Shown here: positions 43,245-51,595 of the stretch, piece by piece | Layout: the number at the start of each line of letters is the position of its first letter | Position numbering within the stretch: the first letter of the stretch is position 1 | NCBI RefSeq assembly: GCF_000430725.1 | Contig: NZ_KE387204.1 | Location: forward strand, 56,023-120,022 | Reading direction: 5' to 3' | DNA: 64,000 nt | Source: Azohydromonas australica DSM 1124 | Lineage (GTDB): Bacteria; Pseudomonadota; Gammaproteobacteria; Burkholderiales; Burkholderiaceae_C | Notes under the pieces: generated by a model | Told to the model about the DNA's origin: nothing | Seen by the model: the letters and a program-made list of their open reading frames with translations, nothing else | Database searches by the model: none | Position numbers and translations under genes: made by a program

Positions 43245-44993
43245 TCAGGGCTGCGGCGCCTCGCCGCCCTCGGGCTGCGGGGCGGCTTCTGCCGGGGCAG
43301 CGGGTTGCGCTGCATCGGCTGCCACCGGCTCTGCGGCCGGTGCCGGACGCGGCTGCTGGCCCTGGCCCTGCGGACCACCACGCTCCTGACGTCGCTGCCC
43401 CGGCTGCCCGGAGCCGCCTTCGCGGCGTCCACCCGGCGCGCCGCCCTCGCGCGGACCGCGCTCCTGGCGCTGCGGCTGTGCGGCACCGCCTTCCTGACGC
43501 GGCGCCTCGGAGGCGCGCGCGGCCTGGGCCTGGGCGATGCGCTCGCGCGCTTCCTGGCGCGCCAGCGTCAGCTGGGCTTCCAGCGCCTCGGCCTTGATGC
43601 CCTTGAGCACGCAGAAGTTGGACGGCGACAGCGTGGTGCGCTCGAAATCGCGCAGCAGCAGCGCGCGCTCGCGGCGTTCCGGATCGGTCTCGCGCAGCGC
43701 CGGCTCGGCCTCGCGGCGCGGCCCGTCGAAGCGCTCGCCCCGGTGCTCGCCGCGCGCATGCGCCGGCGCGCCGTCATGGCGGCGCGGTCCCGGCCCGCCC
43801 TGGCGCTCGCCGTCGCGCTCGCGGCGCGGGGGACGCTCATCGCGGCCCCGCTGCGGCTGCGCACCGGCGCCGGCGCCTTCCTGGCGGCGCGGCTGGCCCT
43901 GGGGTGCGCGGCGGTCGTCAGACCCGCCCTCGCCGTGGCGGCGCGGACGCTGTTCGCCTTCGCGGCGCGGACGGTCGCCTTGGCGCGGCGGACGCTCCCC
44001 TGCGGCCTGGCGCGGCGCTTCGCCCTGGCGGGCTTCCTCGCCTTGCGGGCGGGGCTGGCGCGGCTCGCCGGAACGCGGCCCGCGCTCCTGTCGATCCTGT
44101 CGCGGCTGTCCGCCCGGACGGCCTTCGCGGCGCGGCCCCTGTGGGCGCGCCGCGCCGGGTTGCCCGGCGCCTTCGCCGCCCGGCTGGCCCTGCGCGCGGC
44201 CGGCCGCGGCTTCGGCCTGGCGGCGCGCCTGGCGCAGCTCACGCCGGCGCGCGACTTCCTGCTGCGCCGCCTCGCGGTGCTCGTCGCTCACTTCGCCGGC
44301 GGGCTGGCCGTCCAGGTCGAAGCGCTCCTTGGAACGGGTGAGGGCGACCAGGTACGGGGTGCTGCCGGTGTGGCGGCGCAGGAAGGCCGAAAGCAGCCCC
44401 TTGGTGAATCGGCCCGGCGCGCGCTGCTGGATGTCGGCCTGGATGCGCAGCTTCAGCGGCTTGACGGGGCCATTGCCGCCGAACAGCGCCGGGAACAGCT
44501 CGGCGAGGTCCTTGGCGGCGGCGGCCAGGTCGAAGCGCGGGGCAGCGGGGCCGGCGGCGGCTTCGCTGCTGGCAGGAGCTGCGGCCTCGTCCGGAGCGGC
44601 GGCTTCAGCCGCCTCGGCCGAGGCAGCGACTTCCGCCGGCGCCGTGCTGTTTCCGGCCGCGGCGCCGTCGGTGCCGGCTTCAGCCGTCGGCGCCGGGCTG
44701 GCTTGCTCGGTACCAGCCGACTCGGCCGGCGTCGCGACTTCGGTGGCGGGCGCCGGGGCGGCCTCGGCCTCGGCCGGCGCGGGCGCCGCCTCGGAAGCCG
44801 TGGTCACGTCCGGCGTGCTGGCCTGGACCGCCGCGGCCTCGGCGCCTTCCGGCGCGGCCTCGGTCGGAGTCGTCAGGGCTGCCGGCGTGGCGCCGGGCTC
44901 CAGGCCCGGCTGGGACTGGACGGCGTCGGGCCGGTGGGTCGGTGCCGCTGCGTCGGCGGGAGTCGGCGTGGCGGGCGTCTCGGGATTGGTCAT
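43245..44993 (-). CDS. ProQ/FinO-family RNA chaperone with long disordered arms
   Basis: 582 residues, far longer than E. coli ProQ (232). An Ala/Glu/Pro-rich acidic N-terminal arm (1-150) precedes the FinO/ProQ domain (about 151-235, with LFPALFGG, RFTKGLLSAFLRRHTGSTPYL as core elements). A basic low-complexity stretch rich in Arg/Gly/Gln/Pro follows (about 255-430), then a second conserved-looking segment (about 434-487, FERTTLSPSNFCVLKGIKAE), and another Arg/Gly then Ala/Pro tail. Expected to bind structured RNAs. It is divergent from the SUV3-like helicase with an 81-nt gap. Confidence 0.85.
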   Translation of the reverse strand: MTNPETPATPTPADAAAPTHRPDAVQSQPGLEPGATPAALTTPTEAAPEGAEAAAVQASTPDVTTASEAAPAPAEAEAAPAPATEVATPAESAGTEQASPAPTAEAGTDGAAAGNSTAPAEVAASAEAAEAAAPDEAAAPASSEAAAGPAAPRFDLAAAAKDLAELFPALFGGNGPVKPLKLRIQADIQQRAPGRFTKGLLSAFLRRHTGSTPYLVALTRSKERFDLDGQPAGEVSDEHREAAQQEVARRRELRQARRQAEAAAGRAQGQPGGEGAGQPGAARPQGPRREGRPGGQPRQDRQERGPRSGEPRQPRPQGEEARQGEAPRQAAGERPPRQGDRPRREGEQRPRRHGEGGSDDRRAPQGQPRRQEGAGAGAQPQRGRDERPPRRERDGERQGGPGPRRHDGAPAHARGEHRGERFDGPRREAEPALRETDPERRERALLLRDFERTTLSPSNFCVLKGIKAEALEAQLTLARQEARERIAQAQAARASEAPRQEGGAAQPQRQERGPREGGAPGGRREGGSGQPGQRRQERGGPQGQGQQPRPAPAAEPVAADAAQPAAPAEAAPQPEGGEAPQP

Positions 44994-45074
44994 GTCAGCT
45001 CAAGAACGAGCAAGAAAAACCGCGGATTGTGCCGCTGCCGGGCGTGCCTTTCTTCAGGCCCACAATCCGGCCGC

Positions 45075-47294
45075 ATGAGCGAAGTCCAAGAACAAGCCCT
45101 CAAGCTGCCTCAGCCGCACCACGCGGCCCGCATTCCCAGCCACGTTTCCCCCGCGGAAGTCGAGCGCATCCGCCGCGCCGCCTACCTGCTGCCGCAGGTG
45201 GTCAAACCGGCCGATTTCACCGATGACGACGGGGATAAACCGCCACCGGACCTGGAGCGCATGGGCTACATCCAGCTCGCCCGCGCCGCGGCCGGCGCGC
45301 GCCCAAGCCGTTGGATCCATCCTTCGCAAATTGACGCCGCACTGCACCATCTCAACGACGTGGGTAACGGGCCCGAGGTCCGCGGCCTGATGCTGGAGCG
45401 CGGCGCCGCGCTGGAGCAGTTGGGCATCACGCGCCGCGGCGCGCAGTGGGAGCGGCTGCTGCACCACCCGCTGCTGCTGGAGGATCCAGGCTGGACGCTG
45501 CAGGTCGCGCACCGCGCGCCGGTGCCCGAAGCGCCGGTGTGGGATTTCCTGCGCACCGGCGACCGCCGCGTGCTGCTGGCCGCCCTGGGCCAGCCCGCGC
45601 CCTATGAGCACGCCCAGACCCTGCTTGCGCACCTGCGGCAGCTGGTGGAGCGCAGCGCCTCGGGCCATCCGCGCCAGCTTGCCTCGCTGCTGCCGCGGCT
45701 GCAGGCCGAGTGCGACGTGCCGATGGCGCTGCCCGCGCTGCAGGCCGCGCTCACCCGCGCGCAGGACCGCTGGGAGCACCGCGCCGCCGAGATGGACACC
45801 CTGGCCGGGCTCACCTCCGAGCTGGCCTTCCGCGGCTACCCGGACAGCTTCGGCCTGGCGCGGCAGATGCAGCGCAGCGTCACCCTCTACGTTGGCCCGC
45901 CCAACAGCGGCAAGACCCATGCTGCCTTCGAGCGCCTGGCGCAGGCGATGGACGGCGCCTACCTCGCGCCGCTGCGGCTGCTGGCCCTGGAAGGCCGCGA
46001 CCGGCTGATGGCGCGCGGCGTGCCGTGCTCGCTGCTCACCGGCGAGGAGAACGTGCCCGCGCCCGATGCGCGCGTGGTCTCCAGCACCATCGAGATGATG
46101 AGCACGCAGCAGCCCATCGACGTGGCGGTGATCGACGAGGCGCAGATGATCTTCGACGGCTCGCGCGGCTGGGCCTGGACCCAGGCCATCGCCGGCGTGC
46201 CGGCCAACGAGGTGATCGTCATCTGCTCGGCCTACGCCGTGCCCGCCATCGAGCGCCTTTTGAAACTCTGCGGCGAGCAGTGCAAGGTGCGCCACTTCGA
46301 GCGCAAGCAGCACGTGCAGCTGCTGACGCAACCGGTGCCCATCGGCAGCCTCAAGCGCGGCGACGCGGTGGTGGCCTTCAGCCGGCGCGACGTGCTGATG
46401 CTGCGCGACCAGATCGCCGACAACGGCCACCCGGTGTCGGTCATCTACGGCGCGCTGCCGCCGGAGGTGCGCCGGCGCGAGGCCGAGCGCTTCGCCGAGG
46501 GGCACTCGCACGTGCTGGTGGCCACCGACGCCATCGGCATGGGACTGAACCTGCCCATCCGCCGCGTGCTGTTCTCGACCATGAACAAGTTCGACGGCCA
46601 GACCGAGCGCCCGCTGGGCGTGTCCGAGGTGCACCAGATCGCCGGCCGCGCCGGGCGCTACGGCATGCACGACGAGGGTTTCGCCGGCGTGCTGCGCGAA
46701 GCCGAGCCCACGGCGCTGCGCAGCCTCAAGGACCTGCTGCCGCGCCAGCCCAGCGCGCCGCGCGACTTCAAGGCCCCGGTGGCGCCGGGCTGGTGGCACG
46801 TCAACACCATCGCGCAGCGCCTGGGCGTCACCAAGCTGCGCACCGTGCTGGGCATCTTCATCGAGCAGCTCAGGCTCGACGACGCGCACTTCGCCGTCGC
46901 CGAGCTGGACCAGATGCTGGAGATCGCCGGCTTCCTGGACGAGGCCGGCGGCAAGCTCTCGCTCAAGGAGCGCTTCCTCTATGCCCAAGCGCCGGTGGAC
47001 ACGCGCACCGCCGCGCTGGTGGAGGAGTTCCTGGACTGGGTGCACAACCACGCCGTGGCCGGCGAGGCCGGCACGCCCGGCTTCCTGCGCGAGGTGGACG
47101 AGCACAGCCGCCTGGACCGCATGGAGCAGGCGCTGCGCGGCTGCAGCCTGTGGCTGTGGCTGGACCTGCGCTTCCCCGGCGTCTACGGCGAGGTGGATGC
47201 GGTGCAGGACCTGCGTTCGCGCCTGAACGACGGCATCGAGCGCCACCTCAAGGGCAAGAAGCCGCTGTGGCAGCGGCGGGGCCGGGCGCGCTGA
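45075..47294 (+). CDS. SUV3-like superfamily II RNA helicase
   Basis: 739 residues. Motif I is GPPNSGKTH near residue 273, Ia LRLLALEGRDRL, motif II VIDEAQM near 352 and motif VI HQIAGRAGRYG near 519; STIEMM and GLNLPIRRVLFSTMNKFDG match the SUV3/mitochondrial helicase family. A long N-terminal extension (1-260) and a C-terminal helical region surround the core. Bacterial homologues are less common than DEAD-box proteins; a role in RNA decay or remodelling is likely. ATG 45075 begins 81 nt from the ProQ-like start. Its last 57 nt are repeated at 48714 and 50190. Confidence 0.9.
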   Translation: MSEVQEQALKLPQPHHAARIPSHVSPAEVERIRRAAYLLPQVVKPADFTDDDGDKPPPDLERMGYIQLARAAAGARPSRWIHPSQIDAALHHLNDVGNGPEVRGLMLERGAALEQLGITRRGAQWERLLHHPLLLEDPGWTLQVAHRAPVPEAPVWDFLRTGDRRVLLAALGQPAPYEHAQTLLAHLRQLVERSASGHPRQLASLLPRLQAECDVPMALPALQAALTRAQDRWEHRAAEMDTLAGLTSELAFRGYPDSFGLARQMQRSVTLYVGPPNSGKTHAAFERLAQAMDGAYLAPLRLLALEGRDRLMARGVPCSLLTGEENVPAPDARVVSSTIEMMSTQQPIDVAVIDEAQMIFDGSRGWAWTQAIAGVPANEVIVICSAYAVPAIERLLKLCGEQCKVRHFERKQHVQLLTQPVPIGSLKRGDAVVAFSRRDVLMLRDQIADNGHPVSVIYGALPPEVRRREAERFAEGHSHVLVATDAIGMGLNLPIRRVLFSTMNKFDGQTERPLGVSEVHQIAGRAGRYGMHDEGFAGVLREAEPTALRSLKDLLPRQPSAPRDFKAPVAPGWWHVNTIAQRLGVTKLRTVLGIFIEQLRLDDAHFAVAELDQMLEIAGFLDEAGGKLSLKERFLYAQAPVDTRTAALVEEFLDWVHNHAVAGEAGTPGFLREVDEHSRLDRMEQALRGCSLWLWLDLRFPGVYGEVDAVQDLRSRLNDGIERHLKGKKPLWQRRGRAR

Positions 47295-47324
47295 GCGGCG
47301 GCCGGGCAGGGCGCCGGGCCGGTT

Positions 47325-48494
47325 TCAGCCCCCGCGCCCCGGCCGCCGCCGCGCCACCGTGCCGACCACGCCCAGCCCAGCCAGCAGCAGCGCCCAGCCT
47401 TCCGGTTCGGGCACGGGCGTCAGCACGTACGAGTCATAGACCAGGAAGCTGGAGAAACCCCGGCCCGTGATCTGTCCCCGGTCGTTGATGGCCACGGCAT
47501 CGGAGAGAAACCAGTGCTTGGCTTGCCAGGGCACGAGCAGGTCGTTCAGGCTGACGGTCTGTCCATCGCGCCACAGGAAAGCCTCATGGCAGCTGTTCTC
47601 GGAGCACCCGCTGCCCCCGGACCGGCCCACGGCCCAGCCCTGGTTGTTCATATCCGACACGACGGTTGCTTCCGACTTCTCGGGCGGGGTGGGCAAGCTG
47701 GCGATCTGGGTCACGCGGCCGTCGGCCTCGTAGATGAAGGCCCTGCTGATCCGCTCCTGCGCGGCGTACGTGTTCGCGGCCATCTGCCCGGCATTGTTGA
47801 TGGCCACCATCTGCGCGGCCGGGGAATCAGGCGTGGGGTTCTGTAGGTATTTCAGCTCTTGGCCGTCGTACATGAAAGCGCGTTCTTCATAGGCTCCGCC
47901 GGGCGCATCGAAAACCGCGTTGCCCACCACGGCGCCAAAGTCGTTGAGCGACTCCGCATTCGATGAGAGGGCGCCGGAAACGTCGATATACCGCGAACGC
48001 GTGCCGTCGAAAAAGAACGCCTTTCCGCTGGCACGCCCCACGACCTGTCCCGAGGCGTTGATGTCCATGGCGTAATCGTCACCGCTTCTGTTTTCGACCC
48101 GCAAATCCCGGTATTGGCCATGCTGGTAGAGGTATGGAATTCGCCCGGCGGCGTCCGGCACCGAGTAACTGCCGACGATCTGGTTGCGGTCGTTGATGCC
48201 GTTGGCATAGGAGCTGCTGAAAGCCTCTGTGCCGGGCAAGGGCTGCGCCCCGTTGCTGCGGAGAATGTGGGCGATGGGGTAGGTGGAAAATATCTCCTCC
48301 GTTGCCCTGTAACCCGTGCCGACCACCACGCCGCGGTTGCTGATGGCGGTAGGGTTGAAGAACTCCTCCTCATAGACAGGGACGCCGAAGTCCGCCAATT
48401 TGACCCGGTAACGCAATTGGGCCTCGGCACCCAGGGTGGTAAATGCCAGCGTGGCCGCCAAGGCCGAACCGGTCAGGAAACGATATTGAGGCAT
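47325..48494 (-). CDS. HAF-repeat PEP-CTERM protein, copy 1
   Basis: 389 residues. Signal peptide (1-25), then HAF-type repeats with the INDRGQITG/INASGQVVG pattern spaced through the protein (at least seven copies, including GINDRNQIVGSY, DINASGQVVGRA and INNAGQMAA). The C-terminus has the PEP-CTERM sorting signal: VPEPEGWALLLAGLGVVG followed by ARRRPGRGG (about 361-389). Such proteins are recognised by an exosortase and exported in exopolysaccharide-producing bacteria; no exosortase gene lies in this window. AAAGGAAG precedes the ATG. Confidence 0.9.
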   Translation of the reverse strand: MPQYRFLTGSALAATLAFTTLGAEAQLRYRVKLADFGVPVYEEEFFNPTAISNRGVVVGTGYRATEEIFSTYPIAHILRSNGAQPLPGTEAFSSSYANGINDRNQIVGSYSVPDAAGRIPYLYQHGQYRDLRVENRSGDDYAMDINASGQVVGRASGKAFFFDGTRSRYIDVSGALSSNAESLNDFGAVVGNAVFDAPGGAYEERAFMYDGQELKYLQNPTPDSPAAQMVAINNAGQMAANTYAAQERISRAFIYEADGRVTQIASLPTPPEKSEATVVSDMNNQGWAVGRSGGSGCSENSCHEAFLWRDGQTVSLNDLLVPWQAKHWFLSDAVAINDRGQITGRGFSSFLVYDSYVLTPVPEPEGWALLLAGLGVVGTVARRRPGRGG

Positions 48495-48648
48495 CGTTGC
48501 TTCCTTTCAAACGCGCTCGGTAAACAGGCCTGCTTGTCCGAACGAACTGGCGCAAAGTATCAGCGTAGCTGCTTCAGTCCGTTCCTGGACAGCCCGCGAT
48601 CGGGCCAGCCATTTCTCATGATTTGGCACTGCTGTTTCATGCGGCACT

Positions 48649-48669
48649 CACCATATTCAAAATATGGTG
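48649..48669. promoter_or_regulatory. Inverted repeat upstream of PEP-CTERM copy 1
   Basis: CACCATATT and AATATGGTG pair perfectly (9 bp) across a 3-nt loop, about 155 nt upstream of the copy 1 ATG. The same position carries a pairing but partly different repeat in units 2 and 3, so structure or dyad symmetry appears conserved. It may be an operator or a structured RNA; the function is unknown. Confidence 0.5.
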
Positions 48670-48713
48670 TTGAAGGGGAGTAATTTGGTGCCTGGCCTCG
48701 ATAACCCGTTCCC

Positions 48714-48770
48714 AAGCACCACCTCAAGGGCAAGAAGCCGCTGTGGCAGCGGCGGGGCCGGGCGCGCTGA
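48714..48770 (+). pseudogene. Duplicated 3' end of the SUV3-like helicase gene (fragment 1)
   Basis: 57 nt matching the helicase 3' end through its stop (KGKKPLWQRRGRAR then TGA at 48768-48770). It has no start or promoter context and is a by-product of the tandem duplication. Confidence 0.9.
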
Positions 48771-48800
48771 GCGGCGACCGGGCAGGGCGCCGGGCCGGTT

Positions 48801-49970
48801 TCAGCGCCTGCGCCCCGCCCGGCGCCGCGCCACCGTGCCGACCACGCCCAGCCCGGCCAGCAGCAGCGCCCAGCCTTCCGGTTCGGGCACGGGCGTCAGC
48901 ACGTACGAGTCATAGACCAGGTAACTGGAGAAGCCCCGGCCCGTGATCTGTCCCCGGTCGTTGATGGCCACGGCATCGAAGAGATTCCACCGCTTGGCCT
49001 GCCAGGGCACGAGCAGGTCGTTCAGGCTGACGGTCTGTCCATCGCGCCACAGGAAAGCCTTGTAGCAGTTGCCCTCGTTGCAATCGATGCCCCCGGACCG
49101 ACCCACGGCCCAACCCTGGTTGTTCAGGTCCGACACGATGGTCACTTCCGGCTCCCCGGCCGGGCTGGGCAAGCCGGCGATCTGCGTCCATCGGCCGTCG
49201 GCCCCGTAGATGAACGATTTGGAGGCCGCATCATCCGGGTTGAACGTGCGCGCGGCCATTTGTCCTGCGTTGTTGACAGCCACCATCTCCGGGGACAGCG
49301 AATCTGCAAGCGGGTTCTGCAGGTATTTCACCTCGCGTCCGTCGTAGACGAATGCGCGGGATTCATAGGCGCCGCTGGAAACATCGAAAAACGCATTCCC
49401 TACCACGGTGCCGTGGTCATTGAGCGATTTCGCCTGCGATGACACGGCGCCGGGAATATCGATGTACCGCGAGCGCGTGCCGTCGAAAAACAGCGCCTTT
49501 GCGTTGGCGCTCCCCACGACCTGCCCCGAGGCGTTGATATCCATCGCATCACCACTGCCCGTCCCCTTTTCAACGCGCAGGTCCTGGTACCGGCCATTGT
49601 GGTAGAGATATGGGACCGCCCCAGGGGTGTCCGGCAACGTGTAATTGCCGACAACCTGGTTGCGGTCATTGATGCCGTAAGCGTAGGAGTTGCCGAAGGC
49701 GTCCGTGCCGAGCAAGGGCCGCGCTGCGTTGCCGCGGAAAATATGGGCGATCGGGTCGGTGTCGTACCACTCGTCTCCTCGCCTGTAGCCGGTACCGGCC
49801 ACCACGCCGTGGTTGTTGATCGCGGCAGGGCTGAAAAATTCCTCTTCGCCCACAGGCTCACCGAAGTCCGCCAATTTGACCCGGTAACGCAATTGGGCCT
49901 CGGCACTCAGGTTGGTAAATGCCAGCGTGGCCGCCAGGGCCGAACCGGTCAGGAAACGATATTGAGGCAT
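48801..49970 (-). CDS. HAF-repeat PEP-CTERM protein, copy 2
   Basis: 389 residues, same length and repeat layout as copy 1. The first 37 or so residues and the last 100 or so are nearly identical, but the middle differs at many positions. The PEP-CTERM tail is intact (VPEPEGWALLLAGLGVVG, then ARRRAGRRR). The ribosome site is the same as copy 1. It is presumably exported by the same exosortase route and could be a variant surface or matrix protein. Confidence 0.9.
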   Translation of the reverse strand: MPQYRFLTGSALAATLAFTNLSAEAQLRYRVKLADFGEPVGEEEFFSPAAINNHGVVAGTGYRRGDEWYDTDPIAHIFRGNAARPLLGTDAFGNSYAYGINDRNQVVGNYTLPDTPGAVPYLYHNGRYQDLRVEKGTGSGDAMDINASGQVVGSANAKALFFDGTRSRYIDIPGAVSSQAKSLNDHGTVVGNAFFDVSSGAYESRAFVYDGREVKYLQNPLADSLSPEMVAVNNAGQMAARTFNPDDAASKSFIYGADGRWTQIAGLPSPAGEPEVTIVSDLNNQGWAVGRSGGIDCNEGNCYKAFLWRDGQTVSLNDLLVPWQAKRWNLFDAVAINDRGQITGRGFSSYLVYDSYVLTPVPEPEGWALLLAGLGVVGTVARRRAGRRR

Positions 49971-50124
49971 CGTTGCTTCCTTTCAAACGCGTCCGGTAAA
50001 CAGGCCTGCTTGTCCGGACGAGCTGGCGCAAAGTATCAGCGTAGCTGCTTCAGTCCGTTCCTGGACAGTCCGCGATCGGGCCAGCCATTTCTCATGATTT
50101 GGCACTGCTGTTTCATGCGGCACT

Positions 50125-50145
50125 CACCATATTCAAGATATGGTG
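50125..50145. promoter_or_regulatory. Inverted repeat upstream of PEP-CTERM copy 2
   Basis: CACCATAT and ATATGGTG pair over 8 bp. One change from unit 1 (AAAATAT to AAGATAT) falls in the loop or next pair, leaving the dyad intact. Confidence 0.5.
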
Positions 50146-50189
50146 GTGAAGGGGAGTAATCCGGTGCCCGGCCTCGATAACCCGTTCCC

Positions 50190-50246
50190 GAGCGCCACCT
50201 TAAGGGCAAGAAGCCGCTGTGGCAGCGGCGGGGCCGGACGCGCTGA
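50190..50246 (+). pseudogene. Duplicated 3' end of the SUV3-like helicase gene (fragment 2)
   Basis: Second copy of the helicase tail with two visible substitutions (CTTAAGG for CTCAAGG and GGACGCGC for GGGCGCGC), ending in TGA at 50244-50246. It marks the left edge of unit 3. Confidence 0.9.
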
Positions 50247-50279
50247 GCGGCGGCCGCGATAGGCGCCGGGGCGGGCTTC

Positions 50280-51446
50280 TCAGCCCCGGCCTGCAGCCCG
50301 GCGTCGCGCCAGCGTGCCGACGACGCCCAGCCCGGCCAGCAGCAGCGCCCAGCTCTGCGCTTCAGGCACGGGCGTCAGCACAAAGCCCACGTAGGAGCTC
50401 AAGTAATAGCCGTTGCCCGCAATCTGCCCCCGTTCGTTGATGGCCACCGCGTCGGTGAGCTGCCACAGCTCGGCCTGCGCCGGGGACAGCAGGTCGTTCA
50501 AGCTCAGCGTTTGCCCGTCGCGCCACAGCACCGCCTCGTCGCAGGTGTACTCGTTGCATGTATCGCCCGAGGACAGGCCAACTGCCCAGCCCCGGTCATT
50601 GAGGCCCTGCACAATGGTCCGTTCCTGCCGCCCGTGCAGGCTGGCCAGCTCGGTAAACCGGCCATCGGCCTCGTAGAGGAAGGACCTGTAGCGTTGGCCA
50701 TCCGGGTTGAAGATGTGGGCAGCCATCTGCCCGACATTGTTGATGTCCGCCATCTGCGCGGTCTGGAAATCCTGCAGCGGGTTTTGCAGGAATTTCACGC
50801 CGTGGCCGTCGTGCACGAAGGCACGATCTTCGAGGCCATCGCCGGGCGCATCGAAAAGGGCGTTTCCTACCATGACGCCCTGGTCGTTGACGCCTTCCGC
50901 AATCGACCCCACGGCACCGGGAATGTCGAGATACCTGGAGCGGGTGCCATCGAACAAAAATGCCTGCCCATTGGCGCGCCCCACGACCTGTCCCGCCGCG
51001 TTGATGTCCCTCGCATAATCCCATCCGCTCACGTTTTCGACACGCAAGTCCCGGTATCGCCCCTGCGTATAAAGATAGGGTATTTGGCCGCCAACACCGT
51101 TTGAACGGTACTGGCCGATGACCTGGCCCCGGTCATTGATGCCAACGGCACTGGAGTCATGGAACGCGTCGCTGCCGGGCAAGGGCTCCAGGTGGTTGCC
51201 CTGGGAAATATGGGCAGTACCGATGAGCTCGACCCATTCGTGCTCTATTTCCGTCTGCCGGGTGCCTACGACCACGCCGCGGTTGTTGAGGCCAAAGGCG
51301 CTGAAATACTCGTCATCAGTGACGGGCCCATCGTAGGTCAGCGCCTCGACGCGGTAGCGCAGCTGGGGTTGAGCCTGGGCCTGCATGGTGGCCAAAGCCA
51401 GCGCGGCCGTCACGGCCAGGCTCCTCAAGGAACAGCGTTGAAACAT
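50280..51446 (-). CDS. HAF-repeat protein with altered PEP-CTERM signal, copy 3
   Basis: 388 residues. Signal peptide (about 1-27) and HAF repeats are present, but this is the most diverged copy. Its C-terminal signal reads VPEAQSWALLLAGLGVVG then ARRRAAGRG: the second Pro of the PEP motif is replaced by Ala while the helix and Arg cluster remain. Sorting by a PEP-type exosortase may be weakened or changed. AAGGGAAA precedes the ATG. Confidence 0.87.
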   Translation of the reverse strand: MFQRCSLRSLAVTAALALATMQAQAQPQLRYRVEALTYDGPVTDDEYFSAFGLNNRGVVVGTRQTEIEHEWVELIGTAHISQGNHLEPLPGSDAFHDSSAVGINDRGQVIGQYRSNGVGGQIPYLYTQGRYRDLRVENVSGWDYARDINAAGQVVGRANGQAFLFDGTRSRYLDIPGAVGSIAEGVNDQGVMVGNALFDAPGDGLEDRAFVHDGHGVKFLQNPLQDFQTAQMADINNVGQMAAHIFNPDGQRYRSFLYEADGRFTELASLHGRQERTIVQGLNDRGWAVGLSSGDTCNEYTCDEAVLWRDGQTLSLNDLLSPAQAELWQLTDAVAINERGQIAGNGYYLSSYVGFVLTPVPEAQSWALLLAGLGVVGTLARRRAAGRG

Positions 51447-51595
51447 GGGTATTTCCCTTCAAATTCACCCGCGCGGCGGTATTTGGAAGCGGCGCGGCCT
51501 GGTACAAGCCGGCAGCCTAACTTTTTCCCGCCGGCGCAGGCCAGCCCGCAATTGCGCTGGCCCGTCAGCAAACTTTGGAACTCTTGTTTCACTCA

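Larger units (their letters stand above)
47238..48713. repeat. Tandem repeat unit 1 (1,476 nt)
   Basis: It begins inside the helicase gene (GAGCGCCACCT at 47238) and covers its 3' end, the first PEP-CTERM gene and its upstream region. The next unit begins exactly 1,476 nt later. Confidence 0.9.
48714..50189. repeat. Tandem repeat unit 2 (1,476 nt)
   Basis: Same order as unit 1: helicase tail copy, PEP-CTERM gene and upstream region. Both flanks and the gene ends are nearly identical to unit 1, while the coding middle differs. Confidence 0.9.

Noticed and set aside
43041..47294. Very long plus-strand open frame (about 1,400 codons) across the ProQ-like gene and helicase
   Set aside because: Its 5' part is the antisense of the ProQ-like gene; only the segment from 45075 shows helicase motifs and a sensible start.
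48600..48625. Sigma-54-like TGGCAC sequence upstream of PEP-CTERM copy 1
   Set aside because: The -12 element does not match (TTTCA in place of TTGCA) and it points away from the PEP-CTERM gene.
47325..51446. Diversity-generating retroelement as the cause of PEP-CTERM variation
   Set aside because: No reverse transcriptase or template repeat is visible, and many differences are synonymous and spread over all bases.
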